This document shows, in pieces, positions 30,118 through 38,095 of a stretch of 64,000 nucleotides of DNA. The notes beneath the pieces are model-generated. The model was not told where the DNA came from and did not search any database. It was given only the letters and a program-made list of their open reading frames with translations. Both the position numbers and the translations under genes were made by a program. The stretch covers positions 1-64,000 of the forward strand of contig CAYSXQ010000001.1 of NCBI GenBank assembly GCA_964435085.1, written 5' to 3'. Numbering within the stretch: position 1 is the first letter of the stretch; each line of letters begins with the position of its first letter. The DNA is from UBA917 sp964435085. Its GTDB lineage: Bacteria; Patescibacteriota; Patescibacteriia; Patescibacteriales; Patescibacteriaceae.

Positions 30118-31212
30118 ATGAATAAAAAATCTAAAAATCACGCCAGTGCTTTGGATGTTAGTATTGATTTTGGAAGGGTTAGTTTGTTGCAAAAAATGCT
30201 TTTTGCTAAACAATTAGCTTTGATGCTCAAGTCAGGCATGTCTATTACCGATGCTTTGAAGCTGATTTATAGCTCTAGTCAAGGAACATTTAAGCAAATT
30301 ATTGCTGATATTTACAGCTCAGTTAAGTCTGGTCGCGGTTTGGCTGCGGTAATGGCTCGCTACCCTAGGGTTTTTTCTAGCTTTTTTCAAGGAGCGGTTC
30401 TTGCTGGTGAGGCGAGCGGTAATTTAGAGCTTAACTTGCAAAACGTTGCTGCTCAATTAAAAAAAGACAAGGAGCTGGTAGATAAGATTAAGTCGGCTTT
30501 GTTTTACCCGGTTATTGTCATAGTGGCGGCTATAATTATTGCTAGTTTTGTAGCGCTTTATGTTTTGCCAAAAATTACGCCGCTACTTTTGGGTTTTAAA
30601 GTTCAATTACCTTGGACGACGCGTTTTTTAATTTGGTTATCTACTTTTATGCAGGCTTGGGGTTTGTATTTATTAGCAGCTTTTGTTGTGATGGTGATAT
30701 TAGCAGTGCTTGTAATAAGACAAAACTGGGCTAGTCCATTTTTCCATCGCTTATATTTGACTACACCGGTAGTGGGCAATTTAACTTGCAATCTTAATTT
30801 ATCTAGAATTTCTTTTAATCTAGGTATCCTACTAAGGAGTGGACTGACGATTACTGAATCTTTGACTTTGGTAGCTGGTAGTTTGAATAATTATTATTAT
30901 CGCCAGGCGCTTATTAAGGTTGCCGCGGGAGTGACTAAAGGTGGTTCTTTGGCTGCTAGTTTAGCTCGTTATCCAGATTATTTTCCAGAGATGATGTTGA
31001 AAATGCTCAAGGTTGGTGAAGAGTCTGGTCATCTAGAAGATAGTTTGCTGTATATAGCTGAATTTTATGAGACCGAGATTGATACTGCTACAAAAAATTT
31101 GGCAACAGCATTGGAGCCAGCTTTGCTAATTTTTATTGGCTTGGTAGTGGGTTTCTTGGCAATTGCAATTATTACGCCAATTTATTCGATTACTGGTAGT
31201 ATTACAAGATAG
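30118..31212 (+). CDS. pilC: Type IV pilus platform protein PilC (GspF family)
   Basis: 364 aa with two T2SSF repeats: FAKQLALMLKSGMSITDALKLI...AGEASGNLE and ISFNLGILLRSGLTITESL...VGEESGHLED. Three transmembrane helices lie between and after them (PVIVIVAAIIIASFVALYVL, LYLLAAFVVMVILAVLVI, ALLIFIGLVVGFLAIAII). It forms the membrane platform that PilB turns against. The start is 3 bp after the pilB stop. Confidence 0.95.
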   Translation: MNKKSKNHASALDVSIDFGRVSLLQKMLFAKQLALMLKSGMSITDALKLIYSSSQGTFKQIIADIYSSVKSGRGLAAVMARYPRVFSSFFQGAVLAGEASGNLELNLQNVAAQLKKDKELVDKIKSALFYPVIVIVAAIIIASFVALYVLPKITPLLLGFKVQLPWTTRFLIWLSTFMQAWGLYLLAAFVVMVILAVLVIRQNWASPFFHRLYLTTPVVGNLTCNLNLSRISFNLGILLRSGLTITESLTLVAGSLNNYYYRQALIKVAAGVTKGGSLAASLARYPDYFPEMMLKMLKVGEESGHLEDSLLYIAEFYETEIDTATKNLATALEPALLIFIGLVVGFLAIAIITPIYSITGSITR

Positions 31213-31215
31213 TTT

Positions 31216-31656
31216 ATGCGTGCTTTTTCTTTGGTGGAGTTAGTCGTGGTGATGGCTATTGTGGTCATGGCTTTGATGGCGGCTTGGCCGGCGATGAGTC
31301 GTTTTCAAATGGATGCTCAGATTAATGAAAGTCTAAGTGCTCTTAGTATGGACTTACGCTTGGCTGCTAGCGATAGTCGATCTGCTTGGCAAGATGATGT
31401 GTATGGTCTTAAGTTTTTTGAGGATTATTATACGGTTTATAGAGGTGAGAGTTATGTGACTAGGAAAAGTGAATTTGATAGATTGGTTAGCTTGCCAAGA
31501 TCTTTGGATTTTCAAGTGGAGCTGGGGACTATTGAAGATGAAATAAGTTTTAATCGACGAGGTTTGCCCGAGGCTTTTGGTTCGGTGACTATTGGTCGTT
31601 CGGGAGAAGTTGGTAAAACTTTGTTGATTAATAAATTGGGTGTTATAGAGAAATAA
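31216..31656 (+). CDS. Pilin-like protein, GspH/FimT-like
   Basis: 146 aa. The very short leader MRA precedes FSLVELVVVMAIVVMALMAA, the class III N-terminal helix with Glu at position 5 of the mature protein. The residue before the cut is Ala instead of the usual Gly. The body has the pattern of GspH-type minor pilins (LSALSMDLRLAASDSR; later ISFNRRGLPEAFGSVTIG, TLLINKLGVIEK). It probably primes or caps the fibre together with the next three proteins. Confidence 0.85.
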   Translation: MRAFSLVELVVVMAIVVMALMAAWPAMSRFQMDAQINESLSALSMDLRLAASDSRSAWQDDVYGLKFFEDYYTVYRGESYVTRKSEFDRLVSLPRSLDFQVELGTIEDEISFNRRGLPEAFGSVTIGRSGEVGKTLLINKLGVIEK

Positions 31657-31664
31657 TTTGCTTT

Positions 31665-32117
31665 ATGCAGCGAGGTGGTTTTTCAATTTTGGAATTGGTG
31701 ATTGCGCTAGCTTTGTTTTTGCTGGTGCTTACTATGCTTGGTGCTTATGCTAGTTTTAGCTTGGTTAATTTAGCTAGAAGTCAGTCTTTTATTGAAGCGG
31801 AAGCTTTGAATCAGGAGGGGCGATCTCTTGTAGAGCTTGTGGCTCGTCGAGATTGGGGCGGTCTTAATACTTCGCTTAATGCTTTGCATTATGATTTGGG
31901 GCAATGGAATTTGGTGTCCGGGGCCGCTGAGCAAATTGGTGTTTATCAGCGTCAATTTATTTTAGCTCCAGTGTGTCGAGATATGATGCAAGCTGTGGTT
32001 GATTGCTCACTTGGTAGTCTTGATCCAAATAGTTATCGTTTGACTATGAAAATTAATTGGTTGGGAGATTCTGGTAATCAGGAAGTTTCTCAGGAGACCT
32101 ATATAACTAATTGGTGA
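31665..32117 (+). CDS. Minor pilin-like protein, PilV/GspI-like
   Basis: 150 aa. The leader MQRGG precedes FSILELVIALALFLLVLTML with Glu5. LARSQSFIEAEALNQEGRSLVELVARRDWGGL is typical of PilV-like minor pilins, as is the spacing to a later Cys pair (APVCRDM, VDCSLG). It is separated from its neighbours by 8 and 3 bp. Confidence 0.82.
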   Translation: MQRGGFSILELVIALALFLLVLTMLGAYASFSLVNLARSQSFIEAEALNQEGRSLVELVARRDWGGLNTSLNALHYDLGQWNLVSGAAEQIGVYQRQFILAPVCRDMMQAVVDCSLGSLDPNSYRLTMKINWLGDSGNQEVSQETYITNW

Positions 32118-32120
32118 AGT

Positions 32121-32618
32121 ATGATGAATGGTATGCGAAGAGCTTTTACATTAGTGGAATCGATTATTTACTTGGCGCTAGCTATGGTAGTAGCTTTGGG
32201 TTTGGTTTATTTTTTGGCAGCGATTAGTGAGTCGAGAATGAAAGCGACTGCTATTAGTGAAGTTCAGTCGGCTGAGAGAGAGGTTTTTAGTGTTTTGAAG
32301 AGTCTGGTTAGTGAAGCGAGTGCTATTAATTGGAGTGCTTCTTCGCTTGAGCAAAATTTTGGTAGCTTGGTTTTGATTAATGCTGTTGGTCAACAACAGA
32401 TAATTAGTCTTAATGATGATGGTTATTTGGTGGTGATTAGCGATGGCGAAGAACTGAAACTTATTAACAGTTTGTTAATAGTTAAAAAAATTTGGTTTAG
32501 TAGGCTTGATGATAGAACAGTGGCGGTTAATTTTGAATTATCTTATAAGGCTGGTGAGTCGACGAGGCAGTTAGAATATACCGGTGCTTGGCAAACGGCT
32601 CTGACTTTAGCTAATTGA
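32121..32618 (+). CDS. Minor pilin-like protein, PilW/GspJ-like
   Basis: 165 aa from ATG 32121; in-frame ATGs at 32124 and 32133 are alternatives. MMNGMRRA is followed by FTLVESIIYLALAMVVALGL with Glu5. The body has beta-strand patterns like PilW (VLINAVGQQQIISLNDDGYLVV; later LEYTGAWQTAL). The leader ends in Ala before Phe, as in the GspH-like protein of the same operon. Confidence 0.82.
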   Translation: MMNGMRRAFTLVESIIYLALAMVVALGLVYFLAAISESRMKATAISEVQSAEREVFSVLKSLVSEASAINWSASSLEQNFGSLVLINAVGQQQIISLNDDGYLVVISDGEELKLINSLLIVKKIWFSRLDDRTVAVNFELSYKAGESTRQLEYTGAWQTALTLAN

Positions 32619-32619
32619 T

Positions 32620-33000
32620 ATGAAAAAAAACAAAGCTTTTGTGGCTATGACAACTGTGCTGATAGTGGGAGTGGTTATTTGGTTAATGCTGATTGCTCAG
32701 GCCTTAATGCATCTCAATGAGTCTTTTTTGACTCAGTCGTGGAGAGGATTTTTAGCAGCTGAGTCCTTAGCTCGTGGTTGTGCTCAATTGGCTTATCGAG
32801 CAATTAGTGCTAACAGTTTTTATGCTGGTCAAAATTTGTCCTGGGGAGAAAATTCGTGTATAATTGAAGTGTCGGCTGAAGGTGATGATTATCAGATTAT
32901 GGTTCGGGCTAAGAGTGGAGATTATTATAAAAAAATAAATACCAGAGCTAATTTGGCGTCTGGTAATTTAACTGTCAATGAATGGCAGGAGCTGGAATAA
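32620..33000 (+). CDS. PilX/GspK-like membrane-anchored minor pilus protein
   Basis: 126 aa. The N-terminus MKKNKAFVAMTTVLIVGVVIWLML is a single hydrophobic helix without the FTLxE signature. The following GFLAAESLARGCAQLAYRAI matches the helix of PilX/GspK-type proteins, which also lack Glu5. It starts 1 bp after the stop of the previous gene. The position in the minor pilin set supports the call; similarity itself is modest. Confidence 0.65.
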   Translation: MKKNKAFVAMTTVLIVGVVIWLMLIAQALMHLNESFLTQSWRGFLAAESLARGCAQLAYRAISANSFYAGQNLSWGENSCIIEVSAEGDDYQIMVRAKSGDYYKKINTRANLASGNLTVNEWQELE

Positions 33001-33006
33001 TAAACT

Positions 33007-35016
33007 ATGTTTTTTGTATCAGACAATGCTATTGGTTTGGATGTTGATGATTTGAGTTTGGAATTAGTTGCGCTGCAAGCGGATGGAAGTGAGGCTAAGC
33101 GTGTGGCTAGTAGTCGGGTAGTGCTTGAGCCGGGAATTATTACTAACGGTTTGATTAAGGATGAGGCGAAGTTAGCTTCGGCGATTCGTAAATTATTTGC
33201 TAATGCTAAGCCTAAGGCGGTCAAAATTAGTTCTGTAACTTTTGGTGTACCACATACACAGTTTTATCCGGCTTTGGTAGAGCTGCCAAGAAGTGAGACT
33301 AAGGATTTGTCGGCTGCTGTTTGGCAGGCAGCTTGTCAAAACTTGCCACTAGTAGCTGAGGATCTGTTGCTTGATTATAAAGTCATTGATGATAATGAGG
33401 AGCGTAGTCAGGTGTTGCTTGTTGGTGTTAGTCGAGAATGTGTCCTTGCTTGGCAAAAATTTCTAAAGAGTGTCGGTATTGAAGTGCTTAATTTTGATGT
33501 TAGTGCTTATGCTCTGTGGCGTGATTTGGTGACTGGCGAATCTGAGGAGACGGTGGCTGTTATTGATTTGGGCGCTAAGAAAAGTAACGTGTTTATTTTT
33601 AATAAACAGCAACTTAATTATAGTTATGATTTTGAGATAGGGGCAGCTACTCTAACTCAGTTAATTGTTGATAAATTAGGAGTTAGTGAGTCTGAGGCTG
33701 AAGCTAAGAAAATTAAACAAGGTTTAGATAAGGAATTATTTGCTGTTTTGGATCAGACTTTGTATGAAATGGCTCGTGAAATAGCGGTAGCGATTACTGA
33801 TTACCAGATTAAAACTGCTAATGTTGTGACGAGCATTAAGTTGGTGGGTGGTGGAGCTAAGCTTAAGGGCTTACTTATTTATTTGGCGGAGAAATTGCCA
33901 GTTGTGGCCAGACTTGGTTGTTTAAAAAATGTTAAACCAGGGGATGATAGTATCTTTATTGAAGCCTCTGGACTAGCTCTACGATCTTTGTGGCCAGCTA
34001 AATATAGTTCTGAGCCACTGATTAGCTTGCTTAAGAATACTAACAAGAAAGAATCAGCTTCGGTAAATAAAAAAAGTTTGTTTGATGAAGCTGATGAGCT
34101 TGATGCTGGTCCAGACTTGATTCGGGGAAATAGGCTTAACGGTCAAAAAAAATTGTTAATTGGTGTTTTGTTGTTGGGAGTCTTGGCTGTTGGCGGTGCT
34201 TATTGGTATCGATTAGCGACAAAGGAGAAGCGAGTTGAAGAGTTGCCAGCGGCTGTGGTCTTTGCTGAAGTCCAAAAATTTCCTTATAAATTGACTGTAG
34301 CTCTTGATCAAGATTCGTATATTGATGGTTTTTTGCGAGGCAGGATTGTTAATGATCAGGTGGAGAGCGGCAGTGATTTTAAAGAAGTTTTGAATGTCTC
34401 TCGTCGTAAAATTGCTGCTTCAATTTCTTCTGAAGAAGAGATTTGGCCTGATCCGCTCAATGAGTTAATTGATAAGTCTAATGTTAATTATCCGATTACC
34501 TTACGTTGGTTGGTTATTAATAAGCAGGAAGTTGTAAAACTAGCTTTGGCTACTGTTGATTTGATAAATGTGAATAAAGTGCCTTATGAATTTAATTCAA
34601 TCACTAAGGATAGAATAGAAAAAACCGACAGCCTAAGTAGCTTGTACTTGCATGGTGAGATTGCGGTTTCGGTTAATCAGAAAATTATTAATGATCAAGT
34701 GGTTGATCTGAGTTCATTATCGACAGTAAGTTCGACGCAGATGATGACCACTAGCACTGATGATGTTGCTAGTAGCACTTTGACTAGCGTAACAAGCAGT
34801 TTGGACTTAATGAGTGCGGATAAGGCTGTTATTACTGAGACTGAAACTGGTTGGCTTAATGTTCGTCGTGGTGCTGGTAAAAATTTTGAGGTTATAACTA
34901 AAATTTACCCAGGAAATAGTTTTGCTTACAAAGAAAAGCAAGGTGAGTGGTTGCAAATTGTGTTAGCAGATAATGAGACTGGCTGGATTTTGGCAAAATA
35001 TGCTGAGATTAAGTGA
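33007..35016 (+). CDS. pilM: PilM-like actin-fold protein fused to membrane and SH3 domains
   Basis: 669 aa. Residues 1-340 are a PilM/FtsA-type fold (AIGLDVDDLSLELVAL; FGVPHTQFYPALVELP; VAVIDLGAKKSNVFIF as phosphate loop; IKLVGGGAKLKGL). An acidic linker leads to one membrane helix (about 381-402, LLIGVLLLGVLAVGGAYWY). A long extracytoplasmic region ends in an SH3b domain (about 610-669: ETGWLNVRRGAGKNFEVITKI...WLQI...GWILAKYAEI), a fold that binds cell-wall peptides. In most bacteria PilM is purely cytoplasmic and pairs with separate PilN and PilO. Here one chain appears to span from the cytoplasmic pilus base to the wall; no PilN or PilO gene is seen in the cluster. Confidence 0.82.
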   Translation: MFFVSDNAIGLDVDDLSLELVALQADGSEAKRVASSRVVLEPGIITNGLIKDEAKLASAIRKLFANAKPKAVKISSVTFGVPHTQFYPALVELPRSETKDLSAAVWQAACQNLPLVAEDLLLDYKVIDDNEERSQVLLVGVSRECVLAWQKFLKSVGIEVLNFDVSAYALWRDLVTGESEETVAVIDLGAKKSNVFIFNKQQLNYSYDFEIGAATLTQLIVDKLGVSESEAEAKKIKQGLDKELFAVLDQTLYEMAREIAVAITDYQIKTANVVTSIKLVGGGAKLKGLLIYLAEKLPVVARLGCLKNVKPGDDSIFIEASGLALRSLWPAKYSSEPLISLLKNTNKKESASVNKKSLFDEADELDAGPDLIRGNRLNGQKKLLIGVLLLGVLAVGGAYWYRLATKEKRVEELPAAVVFAEVQKFPYKLTVALDQDSYIDGFLRGRIVNDQVESGSDFKEVLNVSRRKIAASISSEEEIWPDPLNELIDKSNVNYPITLRWLVINKQEVVKLALATVDLINVNKVPYEFNSITKDRIEKTDSLSSLYLHGEIAVSVNQKIINDQVVDLSSLSTVSSTQMMTTSTDDVASSTLTSVTSSLDLMSADKAVITETETGWLNVRRGAGKNFEVITKIYPGNSFAYKEKQGEWLQIVLADNETGWILAKYAEIK

Positions 35017-35058
35017 GCTTAGTTCTGTATTATTGGTGTTAGCTTTCGTACTTAATGA

Positions 35059-35087
35059 TTGCTTGCTTAGAAAAAATATGTTAAAAT
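35059..35087 (+). promoter_or_regulatory. Promoter of the major pilin gene
   Basis: TTGCTT (35059-35064), 17-bp spacer ending TGT, TAAAAT (35082-35087). A separate promoter allows a higher pilin level than the assembly operon. ATG at 35116. Confidence 0.5.
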
Positions 35088-35115
35088 TAAGTCATCAATA
35101 AATTATCTAAATTTT

Positions 35116-35643
35116 ATGTTTACTAAGCAGTCGGTTCGTCGCGGTTTTACGCTCATTGAATTATTAATTGTTGTTGCTATTATTGCTATCATCGCTGCTG
35201 TTGTTTTTGTGTCGCTAGATCCTCTGACTCGTTTTCGTGATTCACGTGATGCTAAGCGTTGGGTGGATATTTCTGGAATTTTAAGTGCAGTGAAGATTGA
35301 TCAGGTAGATAATGGTGGTGTTTATATGAGTAATGTCGCTAACATGGTTCCGGGCGAGGTTTATATGATCACTGATGGTGTTGCAGCAGTGCCTAATTGT
35401 GTTGTTGCTAATGCTAGTTGTGATATTCCTGTGACTACTGGGGCTACTGTTGCTGATCATTGTCTCGATGCTTCGGAATTAGTTACTCAAGGTTATCTTG
35501 GTACAGTGCCAATCAGTCCTAAGGGTGTTTATGCTTGGAATAAGAATTTGACTGGCTATACAATCGAAAAGAGTTCAACGGGAATTTTGACTGTTCGAGC
35601 TTGTGAGTCTGAAAATGCTGCTGAAATTAAAGCATCTCGATAA
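35116..35643 (+). CDS. Type IV pilin (probable major pilin)
   Basis: 175 aa. The leader MFTKQSVRRG is cut before FTLIELLIVVAIIAIIAAVV, with Gly-1 and Glu5, a canonical class III signal. FVSLDPLTRFRDSRDAKRWVDISGILSAV is the alpha1-C region common in CPR pilins. Four cysteines (PNCVV, ASCDI, DHCLD, RACES) could form one or two disulfides in the head. It is transcribed on its own promoter after the assembly operon, as expected for the most abundant subunit. Confidence 0.92.
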   Translation: MFTKQSVRRGFTLIELLIVVAIIAIIAAVVFVSLDPLTRFRDSRDAKRWVDISGILSAVKIDQVDNGGVYMSNVANMVPGEVYMITDGVAAVPNCVVANASCDIPVTTGATVADHCLDASELVTQGYLGTVPISPKGVYAWNKNLTGYTIEKSSTGILTVRACESENAAEIKASR

Positions 35644-35711
35644 AGATATAGAAAGATAAAAATAGAAAATTAGTCATTCTATTTTTAGCTTGCGCTTAAG
35701 TAATATTTATT

Positions 35712-36559
35712 ATGGTGAGTAAGGCGAAGATTAGTGTCGACACTTTGATGATTTCTGATGTTCATTTGGGCTATGAATTTTCTCGTCCACAGAAATTAAT
35801 TGAGACTTTGGCTCTCTATGACTTTAAGCAATTGGTTCTGAATGGTGATATTTTTGATGATCTTAATTTTAAGCGACTTAATAGCGATCACTGGGATGTG
35901 CTATCGTGTATTCGTCAGCTAACTAAAACGCATAAAGTAGTGTGGGTGATCGGCAATCATGATGGTCAGGCGAGTATCTTATCGCGTTTGATTGGAGTCA
36001 AGGTTCATGATCAATATATTTGGGCTTCGGGAGGTAAACGTTATTTGGCGATTCATGGTCATCAGTTTGATCGATTTATTTCTAAAAATGTTATTATCGG
36101 TGGCGCTGCTAGTATGCTGTATAATATGATTAAAAAGTTTGATCGAGGTGAGGGCGGGGCTATTAGTCATTGGATTATGGAAAATAATCGTAGTTGGCTG
36201 CGTTTGTCTGATGAAGTGGCTAATAAAGCGTCTGCTTATGGTAAGATGCGTGGAGTTGATACAGTTTTTTGTGGTCATACGCATATTGCTCGTCAAGATA
36301 AAATTAACGGAGTGAGTTATTATAATAGCGGTTGCTGGGTAGAGTCTCCGTCGCATTTAATTACGATTGTGGGGAAGAAAGTTACGTTAGTTGCNNNNNN
36401 NNNNNNNNNNNNNNNNNNNNNNNNNNNNNNNNNNNNNNNNNNNNNNNNNNNNNNNNNNNNNNNNNNNNNNNNNNNNNNNNNNNNNNNNNNNNNNTAGAGT
36501 CTCCGTCGCATTTAATTACGATTGTGGGGAAGAAAGTTACGTTAGTTGCTGTTGATTGA
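35712..36559 (+). CDS. Metallophosphoesterase, LpxH-like
   Basis: The frame is interrupted only by the 100-N gap at 36395-36494. Removing the gap and one 55-mer copy gives a continuous protein of 230 aa ending TLVAVD. All calcineurin-like motifs are visible: SDVHLG (Asp, His), NGDIFDD (Asp), GNHDG (Asn, His), IHGHQFDR (His) and GHTHIA (two His). The overall layout fits UDP-2,3-diacylglucosamine diphosphatase-like enzymes (LpxH/YbbF group), yet lipid A synthesis is not expected in such an organism, so another phosphate ester is the likely substrate. It is monocistronic. Confidence 0.85.
36395..36494. other. Assembly gap of 100 N inside the phosphoesterase gene
   Basis: 36340-36394 equals 36495-36549. 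The reading frame closes cleanly when the duplicate is removed. Confidence 0.9.
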
Positions 36560-36613
36560 TATTAAATAGAGAGATAGAAATATAGAAAGTTTCTCTGGGT
36601 GAGAGGCTTTTTT

Positions 36614-36897
36614 AATTTCAAATTTAAAATTTAAAATTTCAAAACAATTTCAAATTTCTCAATATCTTAATCTAAAAACTAAACATAAAGCCTTGTCATT
36701 CCAGATCTCGGTCTGGAATCTAGAGTAAATAAGGGTATATTTTGTCTAGATACTAAAGGGTATTAAATGATTATTGCTGATAAACTCTGGATTCCGTGTC
36801 GCGGCACGGAATGACAGAGTAGAGAAGAATGTAAGCAATCTTAAGCATTTGAGAATTGTAATATTAAAAATTGTTTTTAAATTTTAAATTTGAAATT
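36614..36897. repeat. Inverted-repeat element, type A, with two nested REP-like hairpins
   Basis: 284 bp. The left arm starts AATTTCAAATTTAAAATTTA and the right arm ends in its complement; arms match over more than 40 nt with few differences. Inside are two hairpins in opposite orientation: GTCATTCCAGA/TCTGGAATC (36695-36720) and GGATTCCGTG/CACGGAATGAC (36789-36815). It fills the 380-bp gene-free stretch 36560-36939. No ORF of meaning. Confidence 0.8.
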
Positions 36898-36930
36898 AAA
36901 AAAGCTATTATTGCTAATAGCTTTTTTGGT
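36898..36930. terminator. Terminator of the aldolase gene
   Basis: A6GCTATTA (36898-36910) pairs with TAATAGCT6 (36915-36927). It works in both directions. Confidence 0.85.
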
Positions 36931-36939
36931 TTAAGTTTT

Positions 36940-37863
36940 TTAAAAACTAAAGATATTCTTCTTAAGCTTCTCCTTGCCTTGATAAATTTGATAGGCCTTA
37001 TCGCTGTTTTCGCCAAAGAGAGTGATGGCGGAGAGAGCATTGGCCATATTAACGGCCTCGCCTAGTGGTTTTTGGTGGATATTACGGCCAGTAGCGTTGC
37101 CGCGAGCTCCAGATTGGATTTGATCGTAGAGAGTTTTGAGGAATTTCTTAGGCTCGACTGATTCGCCACCAGAGAAAATGACGCCAGTACGGCCAGCGGC
37201 TTGGATTATTTCTTGGACCTTGTCTTTGCTTGGTGCGTCTGGGTAGTTTAGTTTGACAAAATCAGCGCCGAGAGCAGCGGCAAGGCCAGCGGCACCGGCG
37301 AGGAGGTGAGCGTCTTTAGGTTTTTTGATGGCTCCACCACGGAGATAGATCCATAAGACCACGAGCAGTCCGTGAGCATGAGCTTGATGAATTATTTGTC
37401 CAGCTTCAGCAAGCATTTTATCTTCAAAGGCGCTACCTGGGTAGAGAGTATAGCCAACACCGGTTATTTTTAGGCGAGAGGTTTTTTTAAATTCAACAAC
37501 TTGATCAACGGTGCTTAAAACGGCGTTAACTGGGTCTTTTTTGTCGGTAGGCAGTAGGTCTGTTTTGGAATTAAGCTTGATTAGATAATTGACGTTGCGA
37601 TAGTCGGCGGCGTAATTAGCGATGAGCCCCATCTGAGAGGCAAAGACGCCAATTTTAGCTTGGCTGGCTATGCGGAAAAGATGTTCTGGGTTTTGGTCGT
37701 CAGTGGCAATGCCTTCGCCGTAAAAATCATCATTAAGGTGTTCGATTTTTTGGTCGCCAGCAAAAAGCATTAAGCGGCCAGTATTATTAGTAGCTAGTTT
37801 GAAATTTTTGAGATATTGCGCCTTGGCGTGGCCAGGGACGGTGAGGGGAATGTTTATTTTCAT
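36940..37863 (-). CDS. Fructose-bisphosphate aldolase, class I archaeal (DhnA) type
   Basis: 307 aa from ATG 37863. The TIM-barrel motifs of the DhnA/Fba family are visible: MLFAGDQKIEHLNDDFYG, the strand LWIYLRGGAIKKP, the Schiff-base lysine in ADFVKLNYPD, and the phosphate-binding GVIFSGGES and GNATGRNIHQ. It catalyses reversible cleavage of fructose 1,6-bisphosphate in glycolysis or gluconeogenesis. Several CPR lineages have this archaeal-type enzyme. An ATG at 37881 is in frame, but it overlaps the TATACT -10 box, so the later start fits a leaderless mRNA. Phosphoglycerate mutase lies 3.5 kb away. Confidence 0.9.
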   Translation of the reverse strand: MKINIPLTVPGHAKAQYLKNFKLATNNTGRLMLFAGDQKIEHLNDDFYGEGIATDDQNPEHLFRIASQAKIGVFASQMGLIANYAADYRNVNYLIKLNSKTDLLPTDKKDPVNAVLSTVDQVVEFKKTSRLKITGVGYTLYPGSAFEDKMLAEAGQIIHQAHAHGLLVVLWIYLRGGAIKKPKDAHLLAGAAGLAAALGADFVKLNYPDAPSKDKVQEIIQAAGRTGVIFSGGESVEPKKFLKTLYDQIQSGARGNATGRNIHQKPLGEAVNMANALSAITLFGENSDKAYQIYQGKEKLKKNIFSF

Positions 37864-37871
37864 ATGAGGTG

Positions 37872-37880
37872 AGTATAGCA
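37872..37880 (-). promoter_or_regulatory. Extended -10 of the aldolase gene, leaderless arrangement
   Basis: TGCTATACT on the minus strand, 8 nt before the ATG at 37863. Confidence 0.55.
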
Positions 37881-37921
37881 TAGCTTTGAATTGTTTTCAA
37901 AATTTATTGAAGTTGATGTTT

Positions 37922-38054
37922 AATTTCCAATTTCCTACCACAAGAGCACTCGGAATTTCAAATTTCCAAACAAATCACAATAATCAATTCTTCAATTTTG
38001 CAAAGTTGTAACTTGGAAATTGTTTTGAAATTTTAAATTTTAAATTTGAAATTT
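37922..38054. repeat. Inverted-repeat element, mixed type A/B
   Basis: The left part has AATTTCCAATTTCC and AATTTCAAATTTCCAAACAA. The right arm ends GAAATTTTAAATTTTAAATT plus TGAAATT. Arms match less well than in the other copies. Confidence 0.6.
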
Positions 38055-38064
38055 CTTTAATATA

Positions 38065-38073
38065 TGCTATAAT
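38065..38073 (+). promoter_or_regulatory. Extended -10 promoter
   Basis: TGCTATAAT, 22 nt before the ATG at 38096; A/T-only leader. Confidence 0.6.
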
Positions 38074-38095
38074 TTGCTTAATTAAAAATAATATT

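Noticed and set aside
36395..36494. Broken or truncated phosphoesterase gene
   Set aside because: The break is an assembly gap with duplicated flanks; merged, the frame is intact.
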